This document shows positions 48,238 to 59,522 of a DNA stretch of 64,000 nt, in pieces. Under the pieces are notes generated by a model, which saw only the letters and a program-made list of their open reading frames with translations, ran no database searches and was not told where the DNA came from. Numbering within the stretch: the first letter of the stretch is position 1; each line of letters begins with the position of its first letter. Source of the DNA: Palaemon carinicauda (Eukaryota; Arthropoda; Malacostraca; Decapoda; Palaemonidae); contig NC_090746.1 of the NCBI RefSeq assembly GCF_036898095.1, positions 114,168,721-114,232,720 on the forward strand. The letters are read 5' to 3'. The translations under genes were made by a program, and so were the position numbers.

Positions 48238-49329
48238 TGGCTGTTATAGAACAACATTCGGGAACTTATGAAGTTCTCGAAAGCTGATTAACTGGTTTAA
48301 AAAAACTACCTGACAAATATGTCATTGCATATGCACAGAAAGCACCACAAACCATAGGAAAAAAATGCATGTGCAATAAGTCCCCTTCAGTCTCTCAGAT
48401 GTAAACAATGGACTTGAGAGTGAAAAACATACCTCACATTTTAATCGACCGATATGTAAGTTATTATGCCCCAGCCCATATTAAACATATAGATAAAAAC
48501 CAAACTAGCCAGCACTAGTAGTTAAAGTATCATATATTTACCAAATACATTGCAAACACAGTATTCTATTAACAGTAGGAAAAACAATTTGTCCTGTAAG
48601 GAAAGCTTTCCTGAATGACAATACTGTATTCATTTCAAGATTCGTTCAGAAGGCCACAAACTCTAACTTAACCTAGTAGTTCCCAGGTCACAGACATACC
48701 CATGGACAAGCTGCCAGAACCCCTTCCTAGGTCACAGACCTAGCGGGGGGTGGGGGGTGGCAAGGCCCCAGACCCCCTTCCCAGGTTACAGACCTAGCAG
48801 GGGGGCAATCCCAGGTCACAGATCTAGCCGGGGGCAAGCCATTCGGACTCCCCTTTCCAGGTCACACACCCTTAAAGTAAATCACAAATAATGCTATACC
48901 TCATCTCCTTTATATGAAATAACATTGGAACTACATCGGGGTCATAAAAGTAAATTACAAATAATTGCTTTCCTATGCAAACCGTTTCAAGTAAACAAAC
49001 AAATGAGAAATAACTTAGGAGCATGAAATACCAATATTTTGTGTAATTTTTCGCTGATTTATTATGTGTCCCCAAGAATATTGCATAGAGCAGATAAGGT
49101 TAGTTTTACCCTTTTTTATAGATTTCCCAGTAAATTTTCCCTACCAAAAAAAACCAGTTCCCCCTGGCCCCCATTACCGTAGGATATATCTTATTAACTA
49201 TTCATTTGCGACAGAAATAAAGGTCAATTAGAAGAAAATGGGAGTTTTTCTATATAAAAACCCATTTCTTTCTTAGCAAAGCTTTTCCTAAGTTGTTCTA
49301 TAGTAATACTGTGAAATGGTCTTCTCACA
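48238..49329. repeat. Host repeat continuing after the 41-kb DIRS
   Basis: 48,238-48,450 continues the repeat copy cut by the 41-kb DIRS (similar to 33,340-33,560). From about 48,650 a further copy begins with AACTTAACCTAGTAGTTCCC and G/C runs, like 40,830-40,980. No gene. Confidence 0.45.
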
Positions 49330-49540
49330 TAAAGATTAAAGGTTAAAGGTGTCTGGTTTCAGTTCCAGTTCCATCAGAATAGATGCTCACCAGAACGTCA
49401 GCCGGGCAAGCACAAACCCCCACTGTGGTGCCCTACCACAGCAGTGGCCTACCCAGTCAACAGCTTAAACTCATGGTCGAATTGCTGCCGTGTGAATGCT
49501 TGGCAAATCCGTTACCACTATACTAGCCAGGAGGCTCAAT
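49330..49540 (-). mobile_element. tRNA-derived SINE
   Basis: On the - strand it starts CTCCTGGCTAGTATAGTGGT, a clear tRNA-like A box (TAGTATAGTGG). ACACGGCAGCAATTCGACC follows, a decayed anticodon arm and B box. A unique body comes next, and the end is ACCTTTAACCTTTAATC. The order of head, body and simple tail, about 205 bases, is that of a tRNA-derived SINE. Only one copy is present here. Confidence 0.65.
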
Positions 49541-50150
49541 CCCAGCATCTTTACCTACACAGTCTAGGGTAGCATACCCTTACCTATCTTGACTTGATCC
49601 TCGTGTCCATACTTACTTTCATTTACATAACAGAATGACCAAACATAGCAGTGTGTGATGGAAAAATGGTTCACCAACTTGGAAATTATATAGAACTCAT
49701 AAAACTTTGACAAAAATCAATCAATGCAGATTAGGTTAGGTAACACTTTACTAAAGTTTGAGAGTTCACTGAACAACTTTTACTCCCTACAATTTATTGA
49801 CATGGTCACAATAGGCAATCCATCTGCAAATTTTCATAATACCCATTGGCATTTTGAATGGTACAGTACATCCTTACTTAACCTAACCTAGGCTAGTGTC
49901 CACTTACCGTACGATACTGGCAATCAGGAGCTTTGTTTGGTATAAATTTCCCTACTTAAACTATATTATATATTTATAGCTTACCTTTATTACTGTAGGA
50001 AGCCGAAGGGTATGCTTAGAGGATGGTCCCTAGTAGGCCTATGTCTTAACTCGGCCGTCTATCTTGCCCAAATATCACAAATCACTTGTACAAGAATGAC
50101 AGCGTTCCTTTGACATGTTCCATCACCAATACAATATCCAAAAGCCGAGC
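49541..50150. other. Intergenic, nothing recognised
   Basis: AT-rich sequence with no gene. CTTAACCTAACCTAGGC near 49,880 is a short low-complexity word. Confidence 0.5.
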
Positions 50151-50159
50151 ATGGTAGTC

Positions 50160-50600
50160 ACATCGATGGGCTGGGATAGGCTAGGCTAGGCCTATTGCAT
50201 CAATGGGCTGGGCTGGGCTGGGCTGGGCTGGGCTGGGCTGGGCTGGGCTAGGCTAGGCTTATTGCATCGATGGGCTGGGCTGGGCTGGGATAGGCTAGGC
50301 CTATTGCATCGATGGGCTGGGCTGGGCTGGGCTAGGCTAGGCCTATTGCATCGATGGGCTGGGCTAGGCTAGGCCTATTGCATCGATGGGCTGGGCTGGG
50401 CTGGGCTGGGCTGGGCTAGGCTGGGCTAGGCTAGGCTAGGCCTATTGCATCGATGGGCTGGGCTGGGCTAGGCTAGGCCTATTGCATCGATGGGCTGGGC
50501 TGGGCTGGGCTGGGCTGGGCTGGGCTGGGCTGGGCTGGGCTAGGCCTATTGCATCGATGGGCTGGGCTGGGCTAAGCTAGGCTAGGCCTATTGCAAGTCG
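50160..50600. repeat. GGGCT-rich minisatellite
   Basis: Variable runs of GGGCT and GGCTA are separated by the constant word AGGCCTATTGCATCGATGGG, which recurs about eight times. Nested repetition: 5-bp runs of variable length within longer units. Confidence 0.95.
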
Positions 50601-51488
50601 ACCAATAGCCTTAGGTAACACTAGGCCATACTTTTACGAGTCTTCTACCAAACCTAGGCCTAATATTTTAGCTGGTTTAATAATGAACCTAGACCTACCA
50701 CTTCCACAGATAGGTTTAACCTAAAAAAGCATTTTGGCAGGTTCACTAAAGGGTCAAAGCTTCACGTGAGGTTTACGGTCACCTAGGCCTAGTACTTTTT
50801 CTGACAAGTTTAGCATGTTTGGCAAAGGTTCTTGAACACTTACAAATTCCGAGAGTTAGTTTCCATCCATTACAACATATTCACACAATAAACTACAGTA
50901 AATTTCAGAATTGTTGTCAAAGAATAAAGTTTTGGATCAAACTATTCCCGAAAAAAGGTTTGGTGAACTTGCCGTATGTTATAGAATGGCTTTCCGGTAC
51001 AGTATTTCCCATTAAGCTGGTCATGGAGACGAAAAATACGTAGAAGTATATATACAGTATTCGTTTACGTAGCACAATTGAAATATACTTATGTTTGTAA
51101 GTTAGTTCATAAAGAAACACGAAGGATTCACAAACTTCTTCCACAATCAACCACTATTCACTAACTACTGTAACATAAAGGCAGTGTATACGTGTGGGTT
51201 AGTGTAAAATTCCCTAAAACTCTTGATAAAAAATCCCCATTTCCAGAAATATATTTTCTTCTAATACAGAAATGACTCGCTATACTTCACGTAATTGTAA
51301 ATAAACTAATTGTAACAATATAAAGGTTTACTCATCTCTGTTTCTTCTATAGATACATGTTTAAAATATAGTCACCAGTCATCCAAATTCCCCAAACCTA
51401 AGGATAAATTCCCAAATGTAGGGATAAGTCTCCAAATCTAGGGGATAAATCCCCATATCTGGCAACCCTGCATAAAGGATGCTGATCA
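50601..51488. other. Intergenic, nothing recognised
   Basis: The short frames on both strands (50,819-51,150) show no domain. Several CTAGGCCTA words follow the minisatellite. Confidence 0.5.
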
Positions 51489-52085
51489 TATTATTATTAT
51501 CATTATTATTATTATTATTTGCTAAGCTACAACCCTAGTTGGAAAAGTAGGATGCTATAAGCCCAGGGGCTCCAAAAGGGAAAATAGCCCAGTGAGGAAA
51601 GGAAACTAGGAAAGATAGACTATTCTAAAAACAGTACCATTAAAATTAATATTTCCTACATAAACTATAAAAACTTTAACAATACAAGAGGAAGAGAAAT
51701 ACGATAGAATAGTGTATCCTCAAGCAAGAGAACTCTAACCCAAGACAGTGGAAGACCATGCCCATGGTTCAGAGGCTATGGCACTAGCCAAGACTAGAGA
51801 GCAATGTTCTGATTTTGGAGTACCCTTCTCCTAGAAGAGCTGCTTACCACAGATAAAGTCTCTCTTCTACCCTTACCAAGAGGAAAGCAGTCACTGAACA
51901 ACTTCAGTGCAGTAGTCAACACCTTGAGAGAAGAATAATTGTTTGGTAACCTCAGTGTTGCTATGTGTAGGAGGACCTACACATAGCCTATGTTGGCAAG
52001 GGGGAAATGAACCGTAACCAAAGAGAAGGATCCAATGTAGTACTGTCTGGCCAGTCAAAAAGGACCCCATAACTCTCTAGCGGTA
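51489..52085 (-). mobile_element. SINE family A, copy 3
   Basis: ATT repeats at 51,491-51,521 are the tail on the - strand. The body matches the copies at 2,350 and 16,329, and it includes the 5' head (ACTACCGCTAGAGAGTTATG on -) and a GGTTCATTTCCC box. It lies head to head with copy 4. Confidence 0.8.
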
Positions 52086-52159
52086 GTATCTCAACTGCAG
52101 TGAATGTTTATGTTGAACAAGGTGACACAAGTCTGTCTTCATGGATAAACTACGACATA

Positions 52160-52331
52160 TCTATTTTAACAGTTACTGATCTTAAAATATTTTATATTCT
52201 TCATTCAGTACTTCTCAAATATAGTTAACTTACTACCATCTTTCCTTTCCTCACTGGATTTTTTTTCCCTGTTGGAGCCCTTGGGCTTAAAGCATCCTGA
52301 TTTTCTAACTAGGGTTGTAGCTTAGTTAGTA

Positions 52332-52379
<48 letters not shown>
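52160..52379 (+). mobile_element. SINE family A, copy 4 (3' part) with long TAA tail
   Basis: Contains CTTTCCTCACTGGATTTTTT, CCTGTTGGAGCCCTTGGGCT and ACTAGGGTTGTAGCTTAG. It ends in an uninterrupted TAA array of about 50 bases (52,330-52,379). The LINE fragment starts directly after the array. Confidence 0.8.
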
Positions 52380-53860
52380 TATACCTTAGTCCAGACTGTA
52401 AGGATTGTATCCGGAGACATCAGGATAGAGTTTGGAATAGAAAAATGTGCCTAGTTAATATACAAAAGGGCAAAGTAAAAAGGACTGAAGGAATAAAGCT
52501 ACCAGATGGGAGCAACATCGAATACATAGATGAGATAGGATACAAATACCTGGGAATAATGGAAGGAGGGGATATAAAACACCAAGTGATGAAGGACACG
52601 ATCAGGAAAGAATATATGCAGAGACTCTAGGTGATACTCAAGTCAAAACTCAACGCTGGAAATATGATAAAAGCCATAAACACATGGGCAGTACCAGTAA
52701 TCAGATACAGCACAGGAATAGTTGAATGGACGAAGGCAGACCTCTGCAGCATAGACCAGAAAACTAGGAAACATATGACAATACACAAAGCACTACACCC
52801 AAGAGCAAATATGGACAGACTATACATAACATGAAAGGAAGGAGGGAGAGGACTACCAAGTATAGAGGACTGCATTAACATCGAGAATTGAGCACTGGGG
52901 CAATATCTGAAAACCAGTGAAGACGAGTGGCTCAAAAGTGCATGGGAAGAAGGACTGATAAAAGTAGACGAAGACCTAGAAATATAAAGACAGGAGAATG
53001 ACAAACAGAACAGAGGAATGGCACAACAAACCAATGCACGGACAATACATAAGACAGATTAAAGAGCTAGCCAGTGATGACACGAGGCAATGGCTATTGA
53101 GGGGAGAGCTCAAAAAGGAAACTGAAGGAATGATAACAGCGGCACAAGATCAGGCCCTAAGAACCAGATATTTTCAAAGAATGACAGACGGAAATAATAT
53201 CTCTGCCATATGTAGGAAGTGCAACACAAAAAATTAAACCATAAACCACATATCAAGCGAATGTCCGGCACTTGCACAGAACCAATACAAAAAGAGGCAT
53301 GATTCAGTGGCAAAAGCCCTCCACTAGAGCCTGCGCAAGAAACATCAGCTAACTTGCAGCAATAAGTGATACAAGCACCAACCCGAGGAAGTGATAGAAA
53401 ACGATCAGGCAAAGATCATCTGGGACTATGTTATCAGAGCAGATGGGGTGATATGCGCAAATAGACCAGACATGACGTTGATTGACAAAATCAAGAGGAA
53501 AGTATCACTCATTGATGTCGCAGTACCATGGAACTCCATAGTTGAAGAGAAAGAGGGAAAAAATGGATAAGTATCAAGACCTGAAAAGAGAAATAAGAAG
53601 GATATGGGATATGCCAGTGGAAATTGTACCCATAATCATAGGAGCACTAGGCACGATCCCAAGATCCCTGAAAAGAAATCTAGAAAAACTAGAAGCTGAA
53701 GAAGCTCCAGGACTCATGCAGAAGAGTTTGATCCTGGAAATGGCACACATAATAATTGATGGACTCCTAAGGGGGCAGAATGCAACCCAGAACCCTACAC
53801 TATAAATACCAACTAGTTGAAAAGACTGTGATAGAGGGAAAAAATAATAATAATGATATG
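52380..53860 (+). mobile_element. 5'-truncated R2/R4-type non-LTR retrotransposon
   Basis: Lies between a TAA array (to 52,379) and a short TAA run at about 53,842-53,856. It starts just after the RT active-site region and keeps the C-terminal half of the single ORF: RT thumb, CCHC finger and PD-(D/E)XK endonuclease-like domain, with several stops and shifts. Insertion into TAA repeats and this domain order are known for the Dong/R4 clade. I assign it there with moderate confidence. Confidence 0.7.
52385..53830 (+). pseudogene. LINE ORF fragment: RT thumb, CCHC finger, REL-type endonuclease
   Basis: Readable pieces in order: IRIEFGIEKCA; YLGIMEGGDIKHQVM; AINTWAVPVIRYSTGIVEWT (RT thumb, typical of this LINE group); PRANMDRLYIT; EGGRGLPSIEDCI. 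Then comes the zinc finger CRKCN...H...C near 53,210-53,270. The endonuclease-like DYVIRADGVI...RPDMTLIDK and LIDVAVPWN lie near 53,430-53,540, and the tail is KYQDLKREIRRIWDMP and VPIIIGALGTIP. Stops near 52,630, 52,835 and 53,237, and a frame change near 53,565, make it non-functional. Confidence 0.75.
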
Positions 53861-56030
53861 TAAAGGGCCAAGACCAATATCTTGAGAACCACCCAAGATT
53901 ACATTTCTGTAGTCCCAATGTTGGGCTCTCAAAAACCTTTCTTTGTAACCTATTAGTTGAATAGTAAAACATACAGTATCACTGTACTTGCAAATGATCC
54001 AACAAATGTAAAAAGCAGCAATAAATTCTATACCAAAATCAGGAGATTTCTATTCAGAATTGGATCTTTCAAGAAGAGCAGCACAATCACCAAGGCCATT
54101 GCAAAAGCCAAACTTTAAACTACGGGACAGACAGCTGATTTATTACCGCAAATGCATTTATACATTCTAGCAACAGAGGTTCAGAAACTTTTGATGATGT
54201 GGTAGTTATACTTTAGCAACTTTGCAGTTTTTGGCAAGGCTAGAGTAACATTAGTCGCCAAAGAGTGCTTGTCAAGGCAGTCTTGCTCCACTGATGTCAA
54301 GTAATTTATTGTAAGTGATTTAAGACGGGTCATAATTTTTAATAACAATATAGTACTAGACATCACACCATTACTGATTAGAATTCTGCAAGTTACACGG
54401 AAACCCCTTTGATTAAAACATCCTAAAAATCCTTACTATCTCTTCCTTTCATTAACTTTTGACAAGATTAAGAACCTAAATATCTACACAATCCTCTAAG
54501 AAAACTGCCACCAACCAAAAAATCTTCAGCCATCCCTTAGGAGTTGTCTGTAGATAAGAAAATAAAAACACCTATCCACTCTGCAGTCTAAGCAAAGTAA
54601 TTTTATCTCCCATACTAAAGATAATATTCCAGTTACAGATTCATACTAAAATATCCGGCAGAAAAACCAATACAGTATGGCCATCAAATTTAAGAACTCG
54701 CTTACAACCAGTCCTTAATCATTAAGTAGCATTTTGTTAAAGCTTTAATGTTTACTGAAACCAGGGTAGTCATAGTACAATAAACTAAAACACCAGGCTT
54801 TTGAAGACAGTTTGTAGATGGTAACCCAACTACAGATAGGTCCCGAACTTGCTATCAGTCTTGTTAGTTATTCATCCAACTACCAAAGTGCATGTGTAAT
54901 AAAAACATGGTAATATAACTTTATTAACTGTTGTCATTCAATAACTGTGATAATAATATAGGGTAGAAATTCTGACACCATAGGATTTGTTTGCAACAGT
55001 CATAATTAGTAGATGGATGCTTCCTTCCACCAAACTCCCACAGAGACATACTTACATGTGCAAAGCACATCAAACTGACAGGTTATAAGTACTGTATGTA
55101 AAACCAATATAGCATTAGGGTCACGTTACCATTGAAACTTTTTCTTCATCTCATGCAATCAACTTTTACAGACATGAAATCTTTCTGTCCTATCTCATCC
55201 TGCTCCTAGTAGTGTGATTTATCCTATCACATTGGGTTAGATTCCAATTGACCATAAAGTAATTGAATGGTGCCATAAACTGCAGTACCGGTAAACTACT
55301 TGTAAATATAGGTACAGTAATATACCATTAGTAAAGAGTAAAGATGTATTAAGAATATAAAGGCCATATTTCTCTGAAAGACAGTAGAGATGTACTGTTA
55401 CAAATAGAGATTTTAAGGAGGTATGACAACAAAATGTAAAATTTCATTGCTGAAGTGGGCTGGGAAGATGCAGTATACCAATGAGGAAGATGCCAAGAAG
55501 TGTCGATATTCAGGGGATGGAAAATAAGCCGACTTAAAAGATTAAAATGATTAAAGGGTGATGATAAATAAAGTGGGGCACTCTCACACAAAAGTCAAAA
55601 CATAGGGAAGTAACAAACTCAGGTGGGAGTGACCAACAAAAGCCATCAAGAGACAGATAAAAACCTGGATCAAGAAAAAATTTTGAGAAACAAACAGAGA
55701 AAACTCATCAAATGTCTCTCCCTATTAAAAGAAAACAATCAAAATCATCAAGGAAGATGATGATGGTCAAAGACAATATGGCTATTCTGAGATACAAGGA
55801 CCTAAAAGAAAATCTTATAAGCATTCACATTTCATTCACAGGCACTGTAAACATCGGAGTGTCTATTATTCCAATTACACTTTGTAGTACTGTCCATACG
55901 GTAATTCTATCCGTTTTAAACCTGGTTAGGCTAACCTGTGTACGACCTTTATCACATGGCTTGATAAACCATTGGGTTATACGAGTCTACAGACTGTTAA
56001 CGGTGATATGGTGTGTTATCCTGGTATAAC
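53861..56030. other. Intergenic, nothing recognised
   Basis: AT-rich, with no domain-bearing frame on either strand. The 105-codon frame at 55,712-56,029 has no recognisable character. Confidence 0.5.
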
Positions 56031-56689
56031 GTTGTCTTTTCATTTAAATTATTTCTATTACAGGTGAACAAAATTAAGCCTAACGGCATCCAAGTATGAT
56101 GGGATAACCTGGGTAACCCTAGATAAGGTCACAAGTGTTGTCTGGTGCATAGTAATTGTTCTGCTGTTTGGGGCAGGGCTTGGGTCCCTGAGGCAGAACA
56201 TCATAGAGCTAAGGCCTTTTTCCTTCTTTCTATGTGGGTGAAAGGATTTTCTAAGATCGCAGGATTTGCTGAGCACTGTATTTACCCAGCACGTCCAGAG
56301 ATCTTGATGGTATAGATATCCCAAACTCAGCGGTTAGGGATTTTGGAAATAGGGCCCTAGTGGATTGGACCCTTATCCAGGTTGTTCGACTTTTGATCCG
56401 AGGATGACCTAGGCCCGGTAAAGGAAGCTTTACTGATGAGGCCTTTAGAGGTGCCCATGGCTTGTTCAGAGAAATAGCGCTCCCGGGATAGCTTAACGAC
56501 TACACCTCTGCCTAGTTCGGATCCAGGTCAGGGTTCCAGTATGCAGGATACTGGTTTTTCTAGATTGGGTATGCCTGCACTCCAAGTAGATGTCTCTCTG
56601 ATAGCTAGATTATTACAATAGAGGCTTCCATCTACTCCCTCTATAGTTAGCCCAATTCTGGTGTGGTACGGCCAGGTACCGATGACCTG

Positions 56690-57010
56690 TCTTCTGACTC
56701 TTGCACACTCCAGCCTAGGGGTTGGGCTGAGGTTGGACCTTGGGGTTTCTAGCTTCCAAAGAGTCATTTCTTCTGGAACATCGGACTTGGCTTTTGCTGG
56801 CCCTTCGGGTTACCAGCTTCCAAGAAATTCTCTAGTTGGGATGCTTTCTTCCATTCCTACAGATTTGGCTGTGGTTTGACTATCTAGTGTTCAGCTTCCA
56901 TGGAAGGATCCAGGGGGTCTATTCTTTCCGGTTCTATGGTTTCGGCTGTTGCTGGGCCTCCAGATTTCAAGCTTCCCAGGAAGGGTCCTGGAGGAGTTTT
57001 CCCTTCTGTT
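56690..57010. repeat. Imperfect tandem repeat, about 75 bp
   Basis: The word AGCTTCCA or AGCTTCCC recurs (about 56,750, 56,814, 56,893, 56,970) and is followed by similar TCT/GGTT-rich text. It encodes low-complexity Ser/Pro/Gly text in the frame that leads into the gag-like ORF. Confidence 0.5.
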
Positions 57011-57779
57011 CAAAGTGATGAAGGTTCAGTGGTGGAGGAGGATGGCACAGAAGATTCTTCTGCCATGGAAGTAGATGAAGGCGGTTTAGCAGGTAACCCT
57101 GTGATGGTTGAGCCTTCTGGTCAGTATAATGTGTTTACTCATAAATATACGTATTTACCATTGGATGGGATTGAGTTAGAAAACCTGATAGTATTTCCAG
57201 ACTCAAGATGGAGATTCAAAGATGCATCCCTTAGAGCATGCCCAAGCTAACACCAAAGGAGGTGGTTGGGATGCCTCAAAGTGGCTCTCAATTATTTACC
57301 AGAAGCAATAACAGATGTGGGGAGGTTTTTACTTGACCACAATTTGTCCAATGCTTCGGTGGTCAGAATGAGAGTGCCTGGTCAGAAAACAATTTCTAGC
57401 AAAACTGACAGACTAAAAGGCTATTATGAAGTATTCTTGACTAAAAAGTGGGACACTCAAGTTGGAACCAATCAATTGGGGGACTATTTCCCATTACTCT
57501 CAGATAACCTTTGGGTCAGACCCTATTCAACCTAGTCTCAGAAGCGACATCTTTGGAATCGGGGGATACAGAGGGTCAAAAGATAGCCACGGCAACGAAG
57601 TAAGGCTACATTTCTTCTCAGCCGTAGATTTGGGTAAAGCGGAGGTAGAGGCATTTCTGTTCAGCGACCCATTGTGTAAGTCACTCTTTCCTCAAGCCCT
57701 TGTTAACCGAGATAGTTCTAACATGCATTGCCACGTCACTTCTGGAGAAGTTGAGGAAAGAGTACTGGCAATTTCTTAA
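56900..57779 (+). pseudogene. Unrecognised, gag-like ORF, broken
   Basis: One frame runs 56,900-57,535 with a single TAA at 57,248-57,250. A second frame takes over at about 57,510-57,779. The text reads as one diverged protein: an acidic Ser/Glu-rich start, RWRFKDASLRACPS, CLKVALNYLPEAITDVGRF, VRMRVPGQKTISSKTDRLKG, FFSAVDLGKAEVEAFLFSD, CKSLFPQAL. After 57,779 a basic segment follows. The length, acidic head and basic tail recall retroelement gag proteins, and the LFPQAL word recalls the LFPEEL/LFPQDL of the DIRS gags here, but the similarity is too slight to name. No polymerase follows. Confidence 0.4.
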
Positions 57780-59409
57780 AAGGAAGAAAACTTCCTCTCA
57801 AGACCACTCCCTACAAATTCTTGAAACTGGTTTCGAAACCTCCCACTAAGAGACTAGCTCCCATTTCCCATTCCAAGCCCCAATCTACAGAGGTCTAATT
57901 GGGAGGAGAGGTTGTACCTTAGTTCCCCCTTACAAGGTCAGTCAAACTTGTTGTTTCGGACTAGAGTAGGCCACTGGAGGTCATCTTTCTCTCTTCAAAT
58001 TAATCTCTTGAAAACATTGTACCTCAAATGTACTCCAAGCAGATAAAAAAATCTGCTATCAGCTCTTCCAAATATTCATTTGCAAGTTCTCCACACACCC
58101 TTTTACTTGAAATAAAAAAAATCTACCTAAACTCCTGGATCTACTTAACTTCCTACCCAAAATACAAGAACTGGATCTACTTTACCTTTTTACCCAATAA
58201 AAATGAGCTAGATGAATTTAGTGGAGCTAATCTACATTTAATACTAATTGAACCAGCTTCATATATGAAATATAAACACTATCTGATGCATCTACTGCTA
58301 ATATACTTAATCACTAATGAATGCAGAATCTTTCTTAGCGATGAAAGTACTGTAAAAATAAATACATAAAACTACAAAGCTAATCTACATTTACTACTTA
58401 TATCAGCTTCATGCATGAAATACAAACACTAACTGGTGCGTCTACCACTAATATACTTTACTACTAATGAATGCAGAACCTTTCTATATACAGTACATAT
58501 ATATAAAAAATACAGAGCAACTTTCCCAGTAAAGTCTTTTTGTTGTCTCAAGGAATTTTATCTGAACCATATTGATATTTATCACATAATAAAATAATTC
58601 AGTTTCATAAACATTGATATGAAATTAAGTACAAGTATTTATAGCAACAGAATTATTTGGCAATGAAAATACATGTTAAAATGTGTGTAAGCATGAGCTT
58701 TATTTTTCACTTTTGGCAAAGTGAAATTTAAATACTTAATACTAGAAAGTAAAAAATAGAACTTATGATTACACACACAGTAATACATATACATCCCACA
58801 TTACACTGAGCTGATATGGCACTTTTAGTTAACAACAGATGGGCAACTTGAGTATGTATGTTTACATATTGGCCTGATAAAAATTGTTGATCATTTGAAT
58901 CCCTACACAAGATATGTTAAAAATTACAGTAACATGCAGTGCAAGGGTAAAATAAATCCAAGTTTTTGGGGAGTATTTATTACTAGAGAAAAAAAGTATA
59001 AATAAAATAAGAATCTGTGGCACTCCTGAGCCCATCAAAGTGCGAAATACAGTGACTTCCGGCAATATCCAATAATTATACTCAGCACTTACATCCAATA
59101 AATAGTTTTAAAAAAACTTAATACCTACATTAAATAATCACAGAAGATTGAAATATGGTCATTATAAGTGTATTGTAATCTAATTGACACAGTTCCTACA
59201 TAAATGCCACCAATAACAAAATAGAAAAAAAAGGTTGTTTTGTTGCACTCCATCCTTTGCTTTCTTTACATCAAACCAGACTCGAGAACCCCGAGCTTAG
59301 GCAGGGAGCAATTTATCAGGTTGTGGGTTTACAACAGTCATTAGATTGATTCCATTAGTTAACAGGTTACAGCCATCTTTTCTCTGCCTTTTTTACTAAA
59401 GGGTGTACT

Positions 59410-59522
59410 ACATGGCTAATCACGACCACTGTATACTCAATTTTGTACACAGGGATATTCATAACCACTGTACACTCAATTGTGTACAAATGGCTATTCA
59501 CGACCACTGTACACTCAATTTA
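59410..59522. repeat. Tandem repeat, 39-bp period, three copies
   Basis: ACCACTGTA(C/T)ACTCAATT begins near 59,425, 59,464 and 59,503, each followed by GTACA-type text. Copies differ by a few bases. Confidence 0.8.

Noticed and set aside
49480..49540. Functional tRNA gene on the - strand
   Set aside because: Only the A-box side is good. The anticodon arm and B box are decayed and a SINE-like body follows.
55712..56029. 105-codon + strand frame rich in hydrophobic residues
   Set aside because: No recognisable domain, no splice or start context, and surrounded by repeat-poor AT-rich DNA.
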